Source: JBBQER01 sp052148155 (lineage in GTDB: Bacteria > Actinomycetota > Acidimicrobiia > IMCC26256 > PALSA-610). From it: 13,591 bases of DNA. The notes under the pieces are model-generated. The model searched no databases and was not told the origin of the DNA. It saw only the letters and a program-made list of their open reading frames with translations. The first letter of the stretch is position 1. Each line of letters starts with the position of its first letter. The stretch lies in the NCBI GenBank assembly GCA_052148155.1, contig JBKQIY010000065.1, positions 1-13,591 on the forward strand, given 5' to 3'. The position numbers and the translations under genes were made by a program. Positions 1-7,479 of the stretch are shown piece after piece.

Positions 1-37
1 CGGCTGCTGCGATACGCACCCTGGTCGTTCTCATCAT
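1..37 (-). CDS. Possible N-terminus of an exported protein, cut by the left edge
   Basis: On the minus strand two consecutive ATG codons (37-35 and 34-32) follow a purine-rich AGGGGG at 44-39. The frame then reads MMRTTRVRIAAA before the window ends. A short arginine-rich start running into alanines is what the n-region of a Sec signal peptide looks like, so this may be the first codons of a secreted protein. The Shine-Dalgarno-like run sits only four bases from the second ATG, which is tight but usable. Only 12 codons are visible, so neither function nor reality can be confirmed. The adjacent sequence would settle it. Confidence 0.3.
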   Translation of the reverse strand, partial: MMRTTRVRIAAA

Positions 38-1171
38 GCCCCCTGAAGGTTTCGTGCGCGCTCGAAGACAACGAAACATTCGTCACCACCGACCGCGAGG
101 TTGGTCCTGCTCGCGACTGTCGAAGAAGTCATCGTCCAAGCAACAAAAAAGGAAACACCGACCGATATCTGGACGGAACTCGGCACGACCGACAGCTCGG
201 GCGTGCGACGACTGTCGCGCTGACGGAACCCGCGCGAGCTACGAGTTGACCGTCGCAGCCGGCACGTCCGGCGCCGCAGCGAGCGACGGGCCGACGTTGT
301 GGCTCACGACCGGACGGCCGCATCGTCCCGGGGATGTCTTGTCCGCAACGCAGGACGGACGGCTTTCGTCCATTGCCGGGACCGGGTCTGGCTGGATCCG
401 GTCGGAAAGGTGTTTCCTTTTCGTCGCGTGCACGATGACATTCTCGGTGGGTTCAGCCACAGCCCCGTCGCGCGTGAGCGAACCCTGGCGAGAACGACGA
501 TCTCAGAGGTGTGCATGCATCGCCGAGTTCCTACTCGTGATCGTCGGCGCGCCGGCGGCGGGCTCGTGGCGGTGCTGCCGCCTGCCGGTCCGGCGTCACG
601 AACGTCACAAGGGACGGCAGCCGCCAGAACGCTCTCGAACTGCCGCGCGCTTGCGGCCAGGAACCGTTGGGGTGTCGGTCGTGAGTTCAGGGCGCTCACC
701 AACATTGCGGGCAAGGTCGCGTGGATATAAGACGGGCACCCCGACATTCGAGGTGACTGAGAACGCGTCTGGAGCGAAGGTCAACACGTACGCGAGGACG
801 CCACGCATCTCATCAGCATGGCGACGATGACCGGTCGTACAGGTTCGGCGGCGAAGAGGACGCACAAAGACTCGAAAGTACCGAGAGTGCTGTCGGCAAT
901 TGCGCGATGGACATGGTGACGCTCCGTCCGGGCAGCAACATCACCTTCTCGGATTCTCTCGAACTCGCGGCTCGTCGTTCTCCTGCAGCGCCCGACTTGG
1001 TCGGAGATCGTTCGGGATTTCGCAGTCGACCGGACGCGGGTGGGCGTTCGAGTGAAGCCGCGACGATCAGAGCCGAGGAGAAAAGATTGGCCAGAGCGTG
1101 ACATGCCGATCCGGCGCGCCGGTCATCGGTCGGACCGTCCATGAGCCTCGACGAGACGGGAAAGGCGGCAG
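38..1171. other. 1.1-kb stretch without a recognisable gene
   Basis: No reading frame here gives a protein I recognise. Open frames exist on both strands because stops are rare in GC-rich DNA, but their third-position GC bias is weaker than in the flanking genes. Some short segments look more coding-like: plus-strand bases about 120-208 in frame 2 (VEEVIVQATKKETPTDIWTE...), then about 218-340 in frame 3 (RASYELTVAAGTSGAAASDG...), and about 838-1101 in frame 1. No start, Shine-Dalgarno site or family match links them. The segment may be a long intergenic region or a decayed gene. A perfect 12-bp palindrome, CCGGCGCGCCGG, lies at 1111-1122, with no spacer and no T-run. Confidence 0.5.
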
Positions 1172-2917
1172 TCAGGTGGGGACGCCGATTGTTTTTGGGC
1201 TGGTGGTGGGGGATGGGTAGCCGATGCCGATGGAGTTCACGGCTTCGATGGTGAAGGTGTAGGTGTCGCCGTTTTCGAGGTTGTCGATGGTGGCGGTGGT
1301 TGATCGTGCGTTGAACGTTTGGGGTGGGAGGGCGATGCCGTTGTGGGAGGGGGTGATGATGTAGGCGTGGATGGGGGCGCCGCCGTCGCTGGCGGGTGCT
1401 TGCCAGGTGAGGGTGGCTTGTCCGTTTCCGGGGGTCGCGGACGGGGAGAACGGCGAGAACGGCACGGTGGCGGTGAGGGTGGTGGTCGGATCGACGGGTA
1501 ACAGCATGGGTGGTCGGGGCGGCTGGGTGAAGTTGAAGTCGTTGGTGAGGTCGCCGAGGATGCCTTCGTTTTCGCGTACGTCGGGTCGGGGGTCGGGTCG
1601 GCCGTCGGTGTTGGGGTCGAGTCGTTGTCCGCCGAGGAAGTCGTCTTCGATGAATTTGGCGTAGGCGTCGAAACTTAACGTTTGGTGGTCGATGTAGCCG
1701 TTTTTGGCGTACGGGCTGATGACCAGTGCTGGGACTCGCAGGCCGTAGCCGTTGTGGTCGACGACGGGTGGGACGACGTTGTCGTACAGGCCGCCCCAGT
1801 CGTCCCATGCGAGGAAAATCGCGGTGGAGTCCCAGTCGGGACTGTTCATGACCGCGTTGATGAGGCTGGTCACGTAGGACTGTCCGGCGCTGACCGATGA
1901 TGGTGGATGTTCGCTGACCTGACCGGATGGGACGACCCACGACACTGCGGGAAGTTGGCCGGCCTTGGCGGCTTGGTAGAACTTGTCGACCGATTTGATG
2001 TTGCCGACCTGGTCGTCGTTGTTGACGGTGTCGAAATACGGCAACGGATTCCAGATCCCGGGCGTTTTGGCGTCCTGTTTCCCCGGGACACACGTCAACG
2101 CTGACGGATCGGTGCAATCAGGTTCGGTGCCGGTCACGACGTAATAGCCCCACGAGACGTGCTGTTGGTGCAACAGGTACGTCAGGTCCGTCCACGCATA
2201 GATCGGCGTCCCCGGCGACCCGGCCGGATGTTTTTTTGTGTTCTGCGGGGGTTTCGGTCCGGGTGCTTGGATCTCGTTCGTGCAGCTACTCGGGTCGTTG
2301 TGGGTCGTGCACTTCGCCGACCACTCCGAAACCATGAACAGGTGCGCGGGAAGACTCCACGACGCGACCGGCTCGAACATGTGATCTTGGAGCACGAAAT
2401 GCTGGGCGTAACTCCAATAGTTCGGGATATCAGACTGGGTGTGATAGCCCATCACGTCCAACGGACCGATCTGACAGTTCGGATTGTCCGGATCGACACA
2501 GCCCTTTTGTGCGGACTCTGCCGTCGCGAGGAAGCCGTCCATCTTCCCGCCGTCGATATCCTTGCGTGCTTCGGGCGCGCCGTGGGGACCGCCACCGTTG
2601 TCGTCGTTGTGATCGACGTACGGCTTCTGACAGCCGCCCTGCTGCGGATCCGGGACACACACCGTCGGTTGACCGTTCACCATCGGGATCCCATCCGCGC
2701 CTGGGAACGTCCCGAAATAATCGTCGAACGAACGGTTCTCCTGCATGATCACCACAACATGACGGATCTTGTGGATCCCGGTCAGCGCCGCGCCCGACGA
2801 CCGCACACCAAGAAACGGAACGACGCTCGGCGCCCCCACCGACACGACCACCGCCACCAACAACGACGACACCAACACCAACACGCCCCAACCCCGGAGC
2901 CGCACCGACCGCCTCAC
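1172..2917 (-). CDS. Secreted phospholipase C / acid-phosphatase-type phosphoesterase with C-terminal FN3 domain
   Basis: This 581-residue protein belongs to the phosphoesterase family that includes bacterial phospholipase C and AcpA (PF04185). Such enzymes hydrolyse phospholipid or phosphomonoester bonds outside the membrane. Residues 1-45 form an export signal: MRRSVRLRGWG, then a hydrophobic stretch at about 11-29. It lacks a clear Tat motif, unlike mycobacterial phospholipases C. Family hallmarks are IMQENRSFDDYFGTFPGADG at 57-76, the SWSLPAHLF segment at 186-194 that contains the likely catalytic serine, VSEHPP at 334-339 and AWDDWGGLYD at 370-379. Residues 482-577 are a fibronectin type III domain (NGDTYTFTIEAVNS near its end). 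Position 380 is Asn where relatives usually have His (YDHV). Start: the GTG overlaps the upstream gene's TGA as GTGA, with no strong Shine-Dalgarno, so translational coupling is likely. The family assignment is firm; the substrate is unknown. Confidence 0.93.
   Translation of the reverse strand: MRRSVRLRGWGVLVLVSSLLVAVVVSVGAPSVVPFLGVRSSGAALTGIHKIRHVVVIMQENRSFDDYFGTFPGADGIPMVNGQPTVCVPDPQQGGCQKPYVDHNDDNGGGPHGAPEARKDIDGGKMDGFLATAESAQKGCVDPDNPNCQIGPLDVMGYHTQSDIPNYWSYAQHFVLQDHMFEPVASWSLPAHLFMVSEWSAKCTTHNDPSSCTNEIQAPGPKPPQNTKKHPAGSPGTPIYAWTDLTYLLHQQHVSWGYYVVTGTEPDCTDPSALTCVPGKQDAKTPGIWNPLPYFDTVNNDDQVGNIKSVDKFYQAAKAGQLPAVSWVVPSGQVSEHPPSSVSAGQSYVTSLINAVMNSPDWDSTAIFLAWDDWGGLYDNVVPPVVDHNGYGLRVPALVISPYAKNGYIDHQTLSFDAYAKFIEDDFLGGQRLDPNTDGRPDPRPDVRENEGILGDLTNDFNFTQPPRPPMLLPVDPTTTLTATVPFSPFSPSATPGNGQATLTWQAPASDGGAPIHAYIITPSHNGIALPPQTFNARSTTATIDNLENGDTYTFTIEAVNSIGIGYPSPTTSPKTIGVPT
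1187..1474 (-). other. FN3 domain at the C-terminus of the phosphoesterase
   Basis: Residues about 482-577 read as a fibronectin type III sandwich: GNGQATLTWQAPASDGGAPI, then a LENGDTYTFTIEAVNSIG block close to the LTNGDTYTCTVTATNS blocks of the neighbouring repeat protein. It lacks the cysteine pair found in all nine neighbouring repeats: Phe stands at the second cysteine position and Ile near the first. Such tails commonly mediate attachment or substrate proximity. Here it suggests a shared origin with, or docking beside, the repeat protein, which is inference. Confidence 0.8.
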
Positions 2918-5900
2918 GAGATCGTCATCGACGCCGACGTCACCGAGAAACCACCAAGCCGAGTGCCGGAGGCACAGTCGCCACCGGAGGTGGTCGCGGC
3001 GAGCCCTCGATTGAGGACCAATGTTCCTGTCACGTGCGCGTCAGAGAACACATTCGACTGTGATCTGACCACGCCGAAGAATTGTGCGGTGGTGGTGTGT
3101 CCATTGGTCGAGCCGAACACAAGTTGAATCGAAGCCCCCGATGTTCCCAATCCGACCGGTGAGGTCCACGTCAACGTTCCCGACCCGCCGCTGGGCACGC
3201 CGATGGCCGAGCGGCAACTCATGGCTCGCTTCGTGCGGAACGACACCGAGATCTGGGCTGCACGCACGTACGGCCCCGAACACGACCCGAGGGTCGTCTG
3301 GAGCACGACGGTATGCGGCTCGGCGGTTGCCAGCAACAGGCCGGGGCTGACGCGCACAATTCCGCTATTTCCAGAACAGCTCGCCAGGTCTGGGACGTTC
3401 GGAGGGGTAACGACCACCGGGCCGACCGTTCGCGGCGGGCTCGCACCCCGTGCGTTGATCGCCGTGACCTGGCAGGTGTAGGTCTTTCCCACCGTCAGAT
3501 TGTCCGCCACGATCGGGCTGGCGGACTGCAGCGGGCTGGCCGGAGCGCCGCCGTCCGTCGACGTGCACTGCGCGCGGTAGTTCAAGATGACGTGACCGTT
3601 ATTGGCGGGGGGCGAGAACGTGAGCGCGATCCCGTGCGCGAGTTGGAGCACCGCGATCACGTCAGGCGGTGCGGGGGTCCCGACCGTCGCGATCGCCGCG
3701 TCCGAAACGACGCTGGTCCCAAAGAAGTTGGTCGCGGTCACGACACACGAGTAGGCGTGGCCCGACAGCAGGTTCGACACGGTGATCGGCGACACCGTGC
3801 CGGCGTCGCCGCGGGTGACTCCGCTCGAAACCGGTGTGCACGTCGCGCGGTACAGCAGGATCGCGCCCGCGTTCGCGGGTCCGGGATGGAATGAAACCTT
3901 CAGCGATCCTGACAGACCGGGCGCCGATTCGGACACGACCGGCAGGATCGAGGGCGGGCCGGGCTGGCCGACCACCATTGCTTGCGATGTCGCCGACGCC
4001 GCGCTCGCGCCGATCGCGTTCGTTGCGGTGACGTCGCATACATAGACGTTGCCGTTCGAGAGCGGGCCGACCGTGAGCGGCGAGCTCGTTCCTGACATCG
4101 AACCGTTGATCCCGCCGTTGGGCGACGAGCACACGGCAGTGAAGGTGGTGATCGGGTTGCCGTTGTCGCTGTTCGGCGCGAAGGAAACAGTGAGTGCCGC
4201 GTCCGCGCTCGCCACGTCACTGACCGTCGGTGGCGCGGGCGCAGCCGCGGGCACGGTCGCAGCCGACGGTACCGACGCAGGGCTCGGACCGACCGCGTTG
4301 GTAGCGGTGACGGTGCACGTGTAGGTATCGCCGTTGGTCAGGTTGTCGACGACGATCGGCGCCGCAGTCGGACCGGTCAGGCTTTTCGCACCCGGCGTAC
4401 CGCCGTCGGAAGAAGCACACGTCGCCGCGAATCCGGTGATCGCGGTGCCGTTGCTGTTCGGCGCGACGAAGGTGACCGCGATCCGTTCGTTGCCCACCGT
4501 CGCCGTCGGCTGGGCTGGGGCGTCGGGAACGGCCGCGGGGACCGCGGGACCCGAACTGGGCGACACTGCGCTGTTGCCGGCGCTGTTGGTGGCGAACACG
4601 TCGCACGTATAGGTATCGCCGTTGGTCAGCGGTGTGACGCTGATCGGCGTCGCGGTCGCGCCGGCGAGCAGGCCGGCGCCGGTGACGCCCCCGTCGCTCG
4701 AGGTGCACGTCGCGGTAAAGCTGGTGATCGCGCTTCCCAGGTCCGCGGGTGCGACGAACGTGACAACGATCTGTGCGTTGCCGGCCACGACGGTCGGCTG
4801 GGCCGGTTGGTCCGGCACGCCGACAACGAGTGGTGTCGAAGCCGGCGACGGCGTGCTGGGGCCGAGACTGTTGGTGGCGGTGACGGTGCAGGTGTAGGTG
4901 TCGCCGTTGGTGAGGCCGGTGACGGTGATCGGCGACGCGCTGCCGTCGGGTGTGGTGTAGGTGCCGGTGCCGGTCGCGCCGCCGTCGCTCGAGGTGCACG
5001 TCGCGGCGTAGCTGATGATGGCGCTGCCGTTGTTCGCCGGTGCGACGTACGTGACAACGACCTGTGCGTCGCCGTCCGAGACCGTCGGTTGCGCAGGCGG
5101 CGCGGGCGTGCCCGGCGTCGGGACGGCGGCGGCCGACGCGGGCGACGGCGCGCTGGGGCCGACGCTGTTGGCGGCGGTGACGGTGCAGGTGTAGGTGTCG
5201 CCGTTGGTGAGGCCGGTGACGGTGATCGGCGACGCGCTGCCGTCGGGTGTGGTGTAGGTGCCGGTGCCGGATGCGCCGCCGTTGGTGGAGGCGCAGGTCG
5301 CGGCGTAGCTGATGATCGGGTTGCCGTTGTTGGCGGGCGCGACGTACGTGACGGCGATCTGTGCGTTGCCGGCCACGGCGGTCGGCTGGGCCGGTTGGTT
5401 GGGGACACCGACAACGAGTGGTCCCGAAGCCGGCGACGGTGCGCTGGGGCCGACGCTGTTGGTGGCGGTGACGGTGCAGGTGTAGGTGTCGGCGTCGGTG
5501 AGGGCGGTGACGGTGATCGGCGACGCGCTGCCGTCGGGTGTGGTGTAGGTGGCGGTGCCGGTCGCGCCGCCGTTGGTGGAGGTGCAGGTCGCGGCGTAGC
5601 TGATGATGGCGCTGCCGTTGTTCGCGGGTGCGACGTAGGTGACCAGGATCTGCGCGTCGCTGGCCGAGACTGTCGGCGGGACGGGCTGGAGCGGCGCGCC
5701 GACGACAACCGAATCGGACGCCGGCGAGATGCCCTGACCGTCAGCGTTGGTGGCGGTGACGGTGCAGGTGTAGGTGTCGCCGTTGGTGAGGCCGGTGACG
5801 GTGATCGGCGCGGCGCTGCCGTCGGGTGTGGCGTAGTCGCCGGTTCCCGCTGTGCCCCCATTGCTCGACGTGCAGTCCGCCAGGTAATCGGTGATCTGGC

Positions 5901-6096
5901 TGCCGTTGTCGGCGGGCGCGACATAGGTCACGACGATCTGCGCGTCGCCGCCCGTGACGGTCGGCGCCGACGGCGCGTCGGGGGCAGCCGCCCAGGCCGG
6001 GGTCGCGACCAAGGCGACTACGAGCACCGCTCCGATCGCCGGCGCGACGACGCGCAGCGTTCGGCCTCGTTTCGGCCTCCGACGCACGCGCTCCAC
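2914..6096 (-). CDS. Secreted multi-FN3 repeat protein with conserved cysteine pairs and a C-terminal Cys-rich beta domain
   Basis: This is a 1060-residue extracellular or surface protein. Residues 1-36 form a Sec signal peptide (basic MERVRRRPKRGR, hydrophobic core, predicted cleavage after AWA at 34-36). Residues about 39-900 contain nine fibronectin-III-like repeats of 93-99 residues, each with the pattern NGxxIxxYxAxC ... TYTCxVTATN. Cysteine pairs fall at 75/111, 171/207, 268/304, 367/403, 464/498, 560/594, 656/687, 753/784 and 844/875, suggesting one disulfide per domain. Residues about 905-1060 form a different beta-rich domain with Cys 907, 939, 961 and 1041. No catalytic domain, LPXTG motif or transmembrane anchor is seen. 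The start is GTG without a good Shine-Dalgarno; a GTG three codons later is an alternative. The stop overlaps the phosphoesterase start. The likely role is adhesion, scaffolding or cell-envelope binding. The partner is unknown. Confidence 0.9.
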   Translation of the reverse strand: MERVRRRPKRGRTLRVVAPAIGAVLVVALVATPAWAAAPDAPSAPTVTGGDAQIVVTYVAPADNGSQITDYLADCTSSNGGTAGTGDYATPDGSAAPITVTGLTNGDTYTCTVTATNADGQGISPASDSVVVGAPLQPVPPTVSASDAQILVTYVAPANNGSAIISYAATCTSTNGGATGTATYTTPDGSASPITVTALTDADTYTCTVTATNSVGPSAPSPASGPLVVGVPNQPAQPTAVAGNAQIAVTYVAPANNGNPIISYAATCASTNGGASGTGTYTTPDGSASPITVTGLTNGDTYTCTVTAANSVGPSAPSPASAAAVPTPGTPAPPAQPTVSDGDAQVVVTYVAPANNGSAIISYAATCTSSDGGATGTGTYTTPDGSASPITVTGLTNGDTYTCTVTATNSLGPSTPSPASTPLVVGVPDQPAQPTVVAGNAQIVVTFVAPADLGSAITSFTATCTSSDGGVTGAGLLAGATATPISVTPLTNGDTYTCDVFATNSAGNSAVSPSSGPAVPAAVPDAPAQPTATVGNERIAVTFVAPNSNGTAITGFAATCASSDGGTPGAKSLTGPTAAPIVVDNLTNGDTYTCTVTATNAVGPSPASVPSAATVPAAAPAPPTVSDVASADAALTVSFAPNSDNGNPITTFTAVCSSPNGGINGSMSGTSSPLTVGPLSNGNVYVCDVTATNAIGASAASATSQAMVVGQPGPPSILPVVSESAPGLSGSLKVSFHPGPANAGAILLYRATCTPVSSGVTRGDAGTVSPITVSNLLSGHAYSCVVTATNFFGTSVVSDAAIATVGTPAPPDVIAVLQLAHGIALTFSPPANNGHVILNYRAQCTSTDGGAPASPLQSASPIVADNLTVGKTYTCQVTAINARGASPPRTVGPVVVTPPNVPDLASCSGNSGIVRVSPGLLLATAEPHTVVLQTTLGSCSGPYVRAAQISVSFRTKRAMSCRSAIGVPSGGSGTLTWTSPVGLGTSGASIQLVFGSTNGHTTTAQFFGVVRSQSNVFSDAHVTGTLVLNRGLAATTSGGDCASGTRLGGFSVTSASMTIS
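2917..3384 (-). other. Uncharacterised C-terminal cysteine-containing beta domain of the FN3 protein
   Basis: Residues about 905-1060 do not follow the FN3 pattern. Visible marks are Cys 907, 939, 961 and 1041, a GTLTWTSP segment at 973-980 and a closing GGDCASGTRLGGF at 1038-1050. From memory, similar domains with a CSGxxG start and a GTLTW core occur in unannotated secreted proteins of Actinomycetota, but I cannot name a family. It may be the binding or anchoring head of the fibre. Confidence 0.5.
3397..5982 (-). repeat. Nine tandem FN3-encoding repeats, period about 288-297 bp in the best-conserved part
   Basis: The coding strand carries nine tandem units. A block beginning GTGACGGTGCAGGTGTAGG on the plus strand recurs at 4880, 5177, 5468 and 5756, with spacings of 297, 291 and 288 bp (99, 97 and 96 codons). 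Units 1-4 (about 4807-5982) are nearly identical in DNA over long stretches, including synonymous positions. Units 5-9 towards the 3' end are well diverged. This implies recent duplication or gene conversion in the N-terminal half. The region is prone to recombination and to short-read misassembly, so the true copy number may differ. Confidence 0.9.
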
Positions 6097-6135
6097 CCCA
6101 AAACCCCCACTGGACCTGTTTGTCCCCGACTAGCC

Positions 6136-6164
6136 AGTAAATCCAGTTTCGGACCGGGGTGCAA
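6136..6164 (-). promoter_or_regulatory. Candidate promoter of the FN3-phosphoesterase operon
   Basis: On the minus strand TTGCAC (6164-6159) and TTTACT (6141-6136) are separated by exactly 17 bases, resembling a vegetative sigma-70-type promoter (-10 matches TATAAT at four of six positions). Transcription would start near 6129, leaving a leader of about 33 nt before the GTG at 6096. It lies in the 105-bp gap after the amidohydrolase stop, so the FN3 operon can be expressed separately from the upstream genes. A weak A/T hairpin (CAAAAA...TTTTTG) directly after the amidohydrolase stop could act as a leaky terminator. Confidence 0.4.
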
Positions 6165-6201
6165 GCCTCTCTGCGTATTTCCGACAAAAACCACTTTTTG
6201 G

Positions 6202-7443
6202 TCAGATACGGACGCCGACGGCGTGAGGGCTGCCCGGTCGGGGCAGGGGATGGCGGAACAACCGAGACGCGTTCTCGTGCGAGATCTTCGCGATCTCATC
6301 GTCGGAGAGGGTGCCGAACACGTCCGCGAAGACGGTCTGGGTGTCCGGCCAGGTGCCGTCGCCGTGCGGGTAGTCGGACTCGAAGGTGATGTGGTCGACA
6401 CCGATTGTCGCTCGAGTCGACAGGGTCGAGGGGTCGTCGATCGTGGAGAACCAGAAGTTGCGGTGCAGGACCTCCGCGGGACGAAGATCGCCGGGGAAGT
6501 AGTGGCCGTAGCCCGATCGGGAGACGATGTTCTCGAGTCGGTCATGGAGCATCGCGACCCAGCCGATGCCGCCCTCGCTCATGATGATCTTCAGATCAGG
6601 GTGCTTCACCGCGTAGCCCGACCACAGCCATTCCGCGCAGGCACTCAACGAGAGCTGACCGAACAGCGTCGCACCGAGTGGAACCATCGGCGCGCCCTTG
6701 GGCATGTCGGCGACTCCCGTCGAACCGACGTGCAGGCATATGACCGTGTCCGTCTGCGCGCATGCGGAAATGATCGGGTCCCACCACGACGAGAAGATTG
6801 GCTCCATCCCGATGCGATGCGGCATCTCAGGCAACGTGACCGCGGTGAAGCCCCGCGCCGCGTTGCGCCGAATTTCCTGCGCGCCGAGCTCGGGATCGGC
6901 GAGATACGTAATTCCCATCGGCACCATGCGATCGGGGTGCGGCGAATACCACTCGTCGTAGAACCAGTCGTTCCACGCCTGCGTGACGGCGAGCCCGAGG
7001 GCAGGATCCGTGCATCGCGAGAACACCGACCCACAGAACCCGGTGATCTGCGACGGAAAATTTACCGATGCCCAGACACCGTTGATATCCATGTCGCGAA
7101 CTCGGGCGTCGACGTCGTAGCAGGCGGTGCGCATCTCTTCGAACCGGGTCGGCTCGACCTTCCAATCCTCGGTCTTGCGTCCGACCACCGCGTTGAGGCC
7201 GACCTGGAAGAAGATTTTCCCGTCGAACTGCCAGACCTCGTGTCCCTCTTGGGTCTCGATGACCTTCGGCGCGTCGCCTTGGAGCCGAGCGGGCAGGCGA
7301 CCCTCGAACATGTGGGGAGGTTCGACGAGATGGTCGTCGGTTGAGAACAGCGTGTGACAGATCGCGCGGGGCTCAGGATCGGGTAACAAGCCGTGCGTCT
7401 CGGATTTGCGCCAGTGCAGACGGATGCTGTCGGTATCGGCCAC
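6202..7443 (-). CDS. Amidohydrolase family protein (amidohydrolase-2, TIM-barrel metal hydrolase)
   Basis: This 413-residue protein is a TIM-barrel hydrolase or decarboxylase of the amidohydrolase-2 type (PF04909). Such enzymes use one divalent metal to cleave or decarboxylate aromatic or cyclic substrates. Signs are STDDHLVEP at 34-42 at the first strand (here D-x-H-like as DDH), CLHVGS with His238, SEGGIGW at 289-295 and FESDYPHGDGTWP at 354-366 with the terminal catalytic Asp357. About 400 residues is the usual size for actinobacterial members, and no signal peptide is seen, so it is probably cytosolic. It follows the GH3 gene by 32 bases on the same strand, suggesting co-transcription, but a promoter-like pair also lies just upstream. 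The start is GTG without a Shine-Dalgarno. The substrate cannot be told from sequence. Family sure, reaction open. Confidence 0.9.
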   Translation of the reverse strand: MADTDSIRLHWRKSETHGLLPDPEPRAICHTLFSTDDHLVEPPHMFEGRLPARLQGDAPKVIETQEGHEVWQFDGKIFFQVGLNAVVGRKTEDWKVEPTRFEEMRTACYDVDARVRDMDINGVWASVNFPSQITGFCGSVFSRCTDPALGLAVTQAWNDWFYDEWYSPHPDRMVPMGITYLADPELGAQEIRRNAARGFTAVTLPEMPHRIGMEPIFSSWWDPIISACAQTDTVICLHVGSTGVADMPKGAPMVPLGATLFGQLSLSACAEWLWSGYAVKHPDLKIIMSEGGIGWVAMLHDRLENIVSRSGYGHYFPGDLRPAEVLHRNFWFSTIDDPSTLSTRATIGVDHITFESDYPHGDGTWPDTQTVFADVFGTLSDDEIAKISHENASRLFRHPLPRPGSPHAVGVRI

Positions 7444-7449
7444 GCGCTC

Positions 7450-7479
7450 AGGCTAGAACTGATCCGAGGTGGGCGTCAG
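7450..7479 (-). promoter_or_regulatory. Candidate leaderless promoter for the amidohydrolase
   Basis: On the minus strand CTGACG (7479-7474, overlapping the GH3 stop codon) and TAGCCT (7455-7450) are 18 bases apart. The second hexamer fits the actinobacterial TAnnnT -10 pattern and lies six bases before the GTG start. Transcription would therefore begin at or next to the start codon, which would explain the missing Shine-Dalgarno site. This is pattern matching only. Confidence 0.3.

Noticed and set aside
838..1101. YRFGGEE motif in plus frame 1, hinting at a GGDEF diguanylate cyclase remnant
   Set aside because: Only the short motif matches. The following residues do not fit the GGDEF domain, codon bias is weak, and the frame is open for only about 115 codons.
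1111..1122. Perfect palindrome CCGGCGCGCCGG as a terminator after the phosphoesterase
   Set aside because: It has no loop sequence and no T-run and lies about 50 bases beyond the stop. A 12-bp G/C palindrome is not rare in DNA of this composition.
813..2117. 434-codon minus-strand frame overlapping the phosphoesterase 3' part
   Set aside because: Extremely rich in Arg, His and Pro, in the shadow frame of a well-supported gene, and no domain is visible.
4860..5900. Regularly spaced near-identical blocks suggesting a CRISPR-like array
   Set aside because: The period of 288-297 bp is a whole number of codons, lies inside a gene and corresponds to protein domains. There are no short repeats with unique spacers.
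4807..7344. Very long plus-strand open frame (845 codons) opposite the FN3 gene and amidohydrolase
   Set aside because: It is low-complexity, dominated by Arg, Gly, Asp, Val and Ala, spans two unrelated minus-strand genes, and its openness follows from their GC-rich repeats. The opposite strand encodes proteins with clear families and signal peptides.
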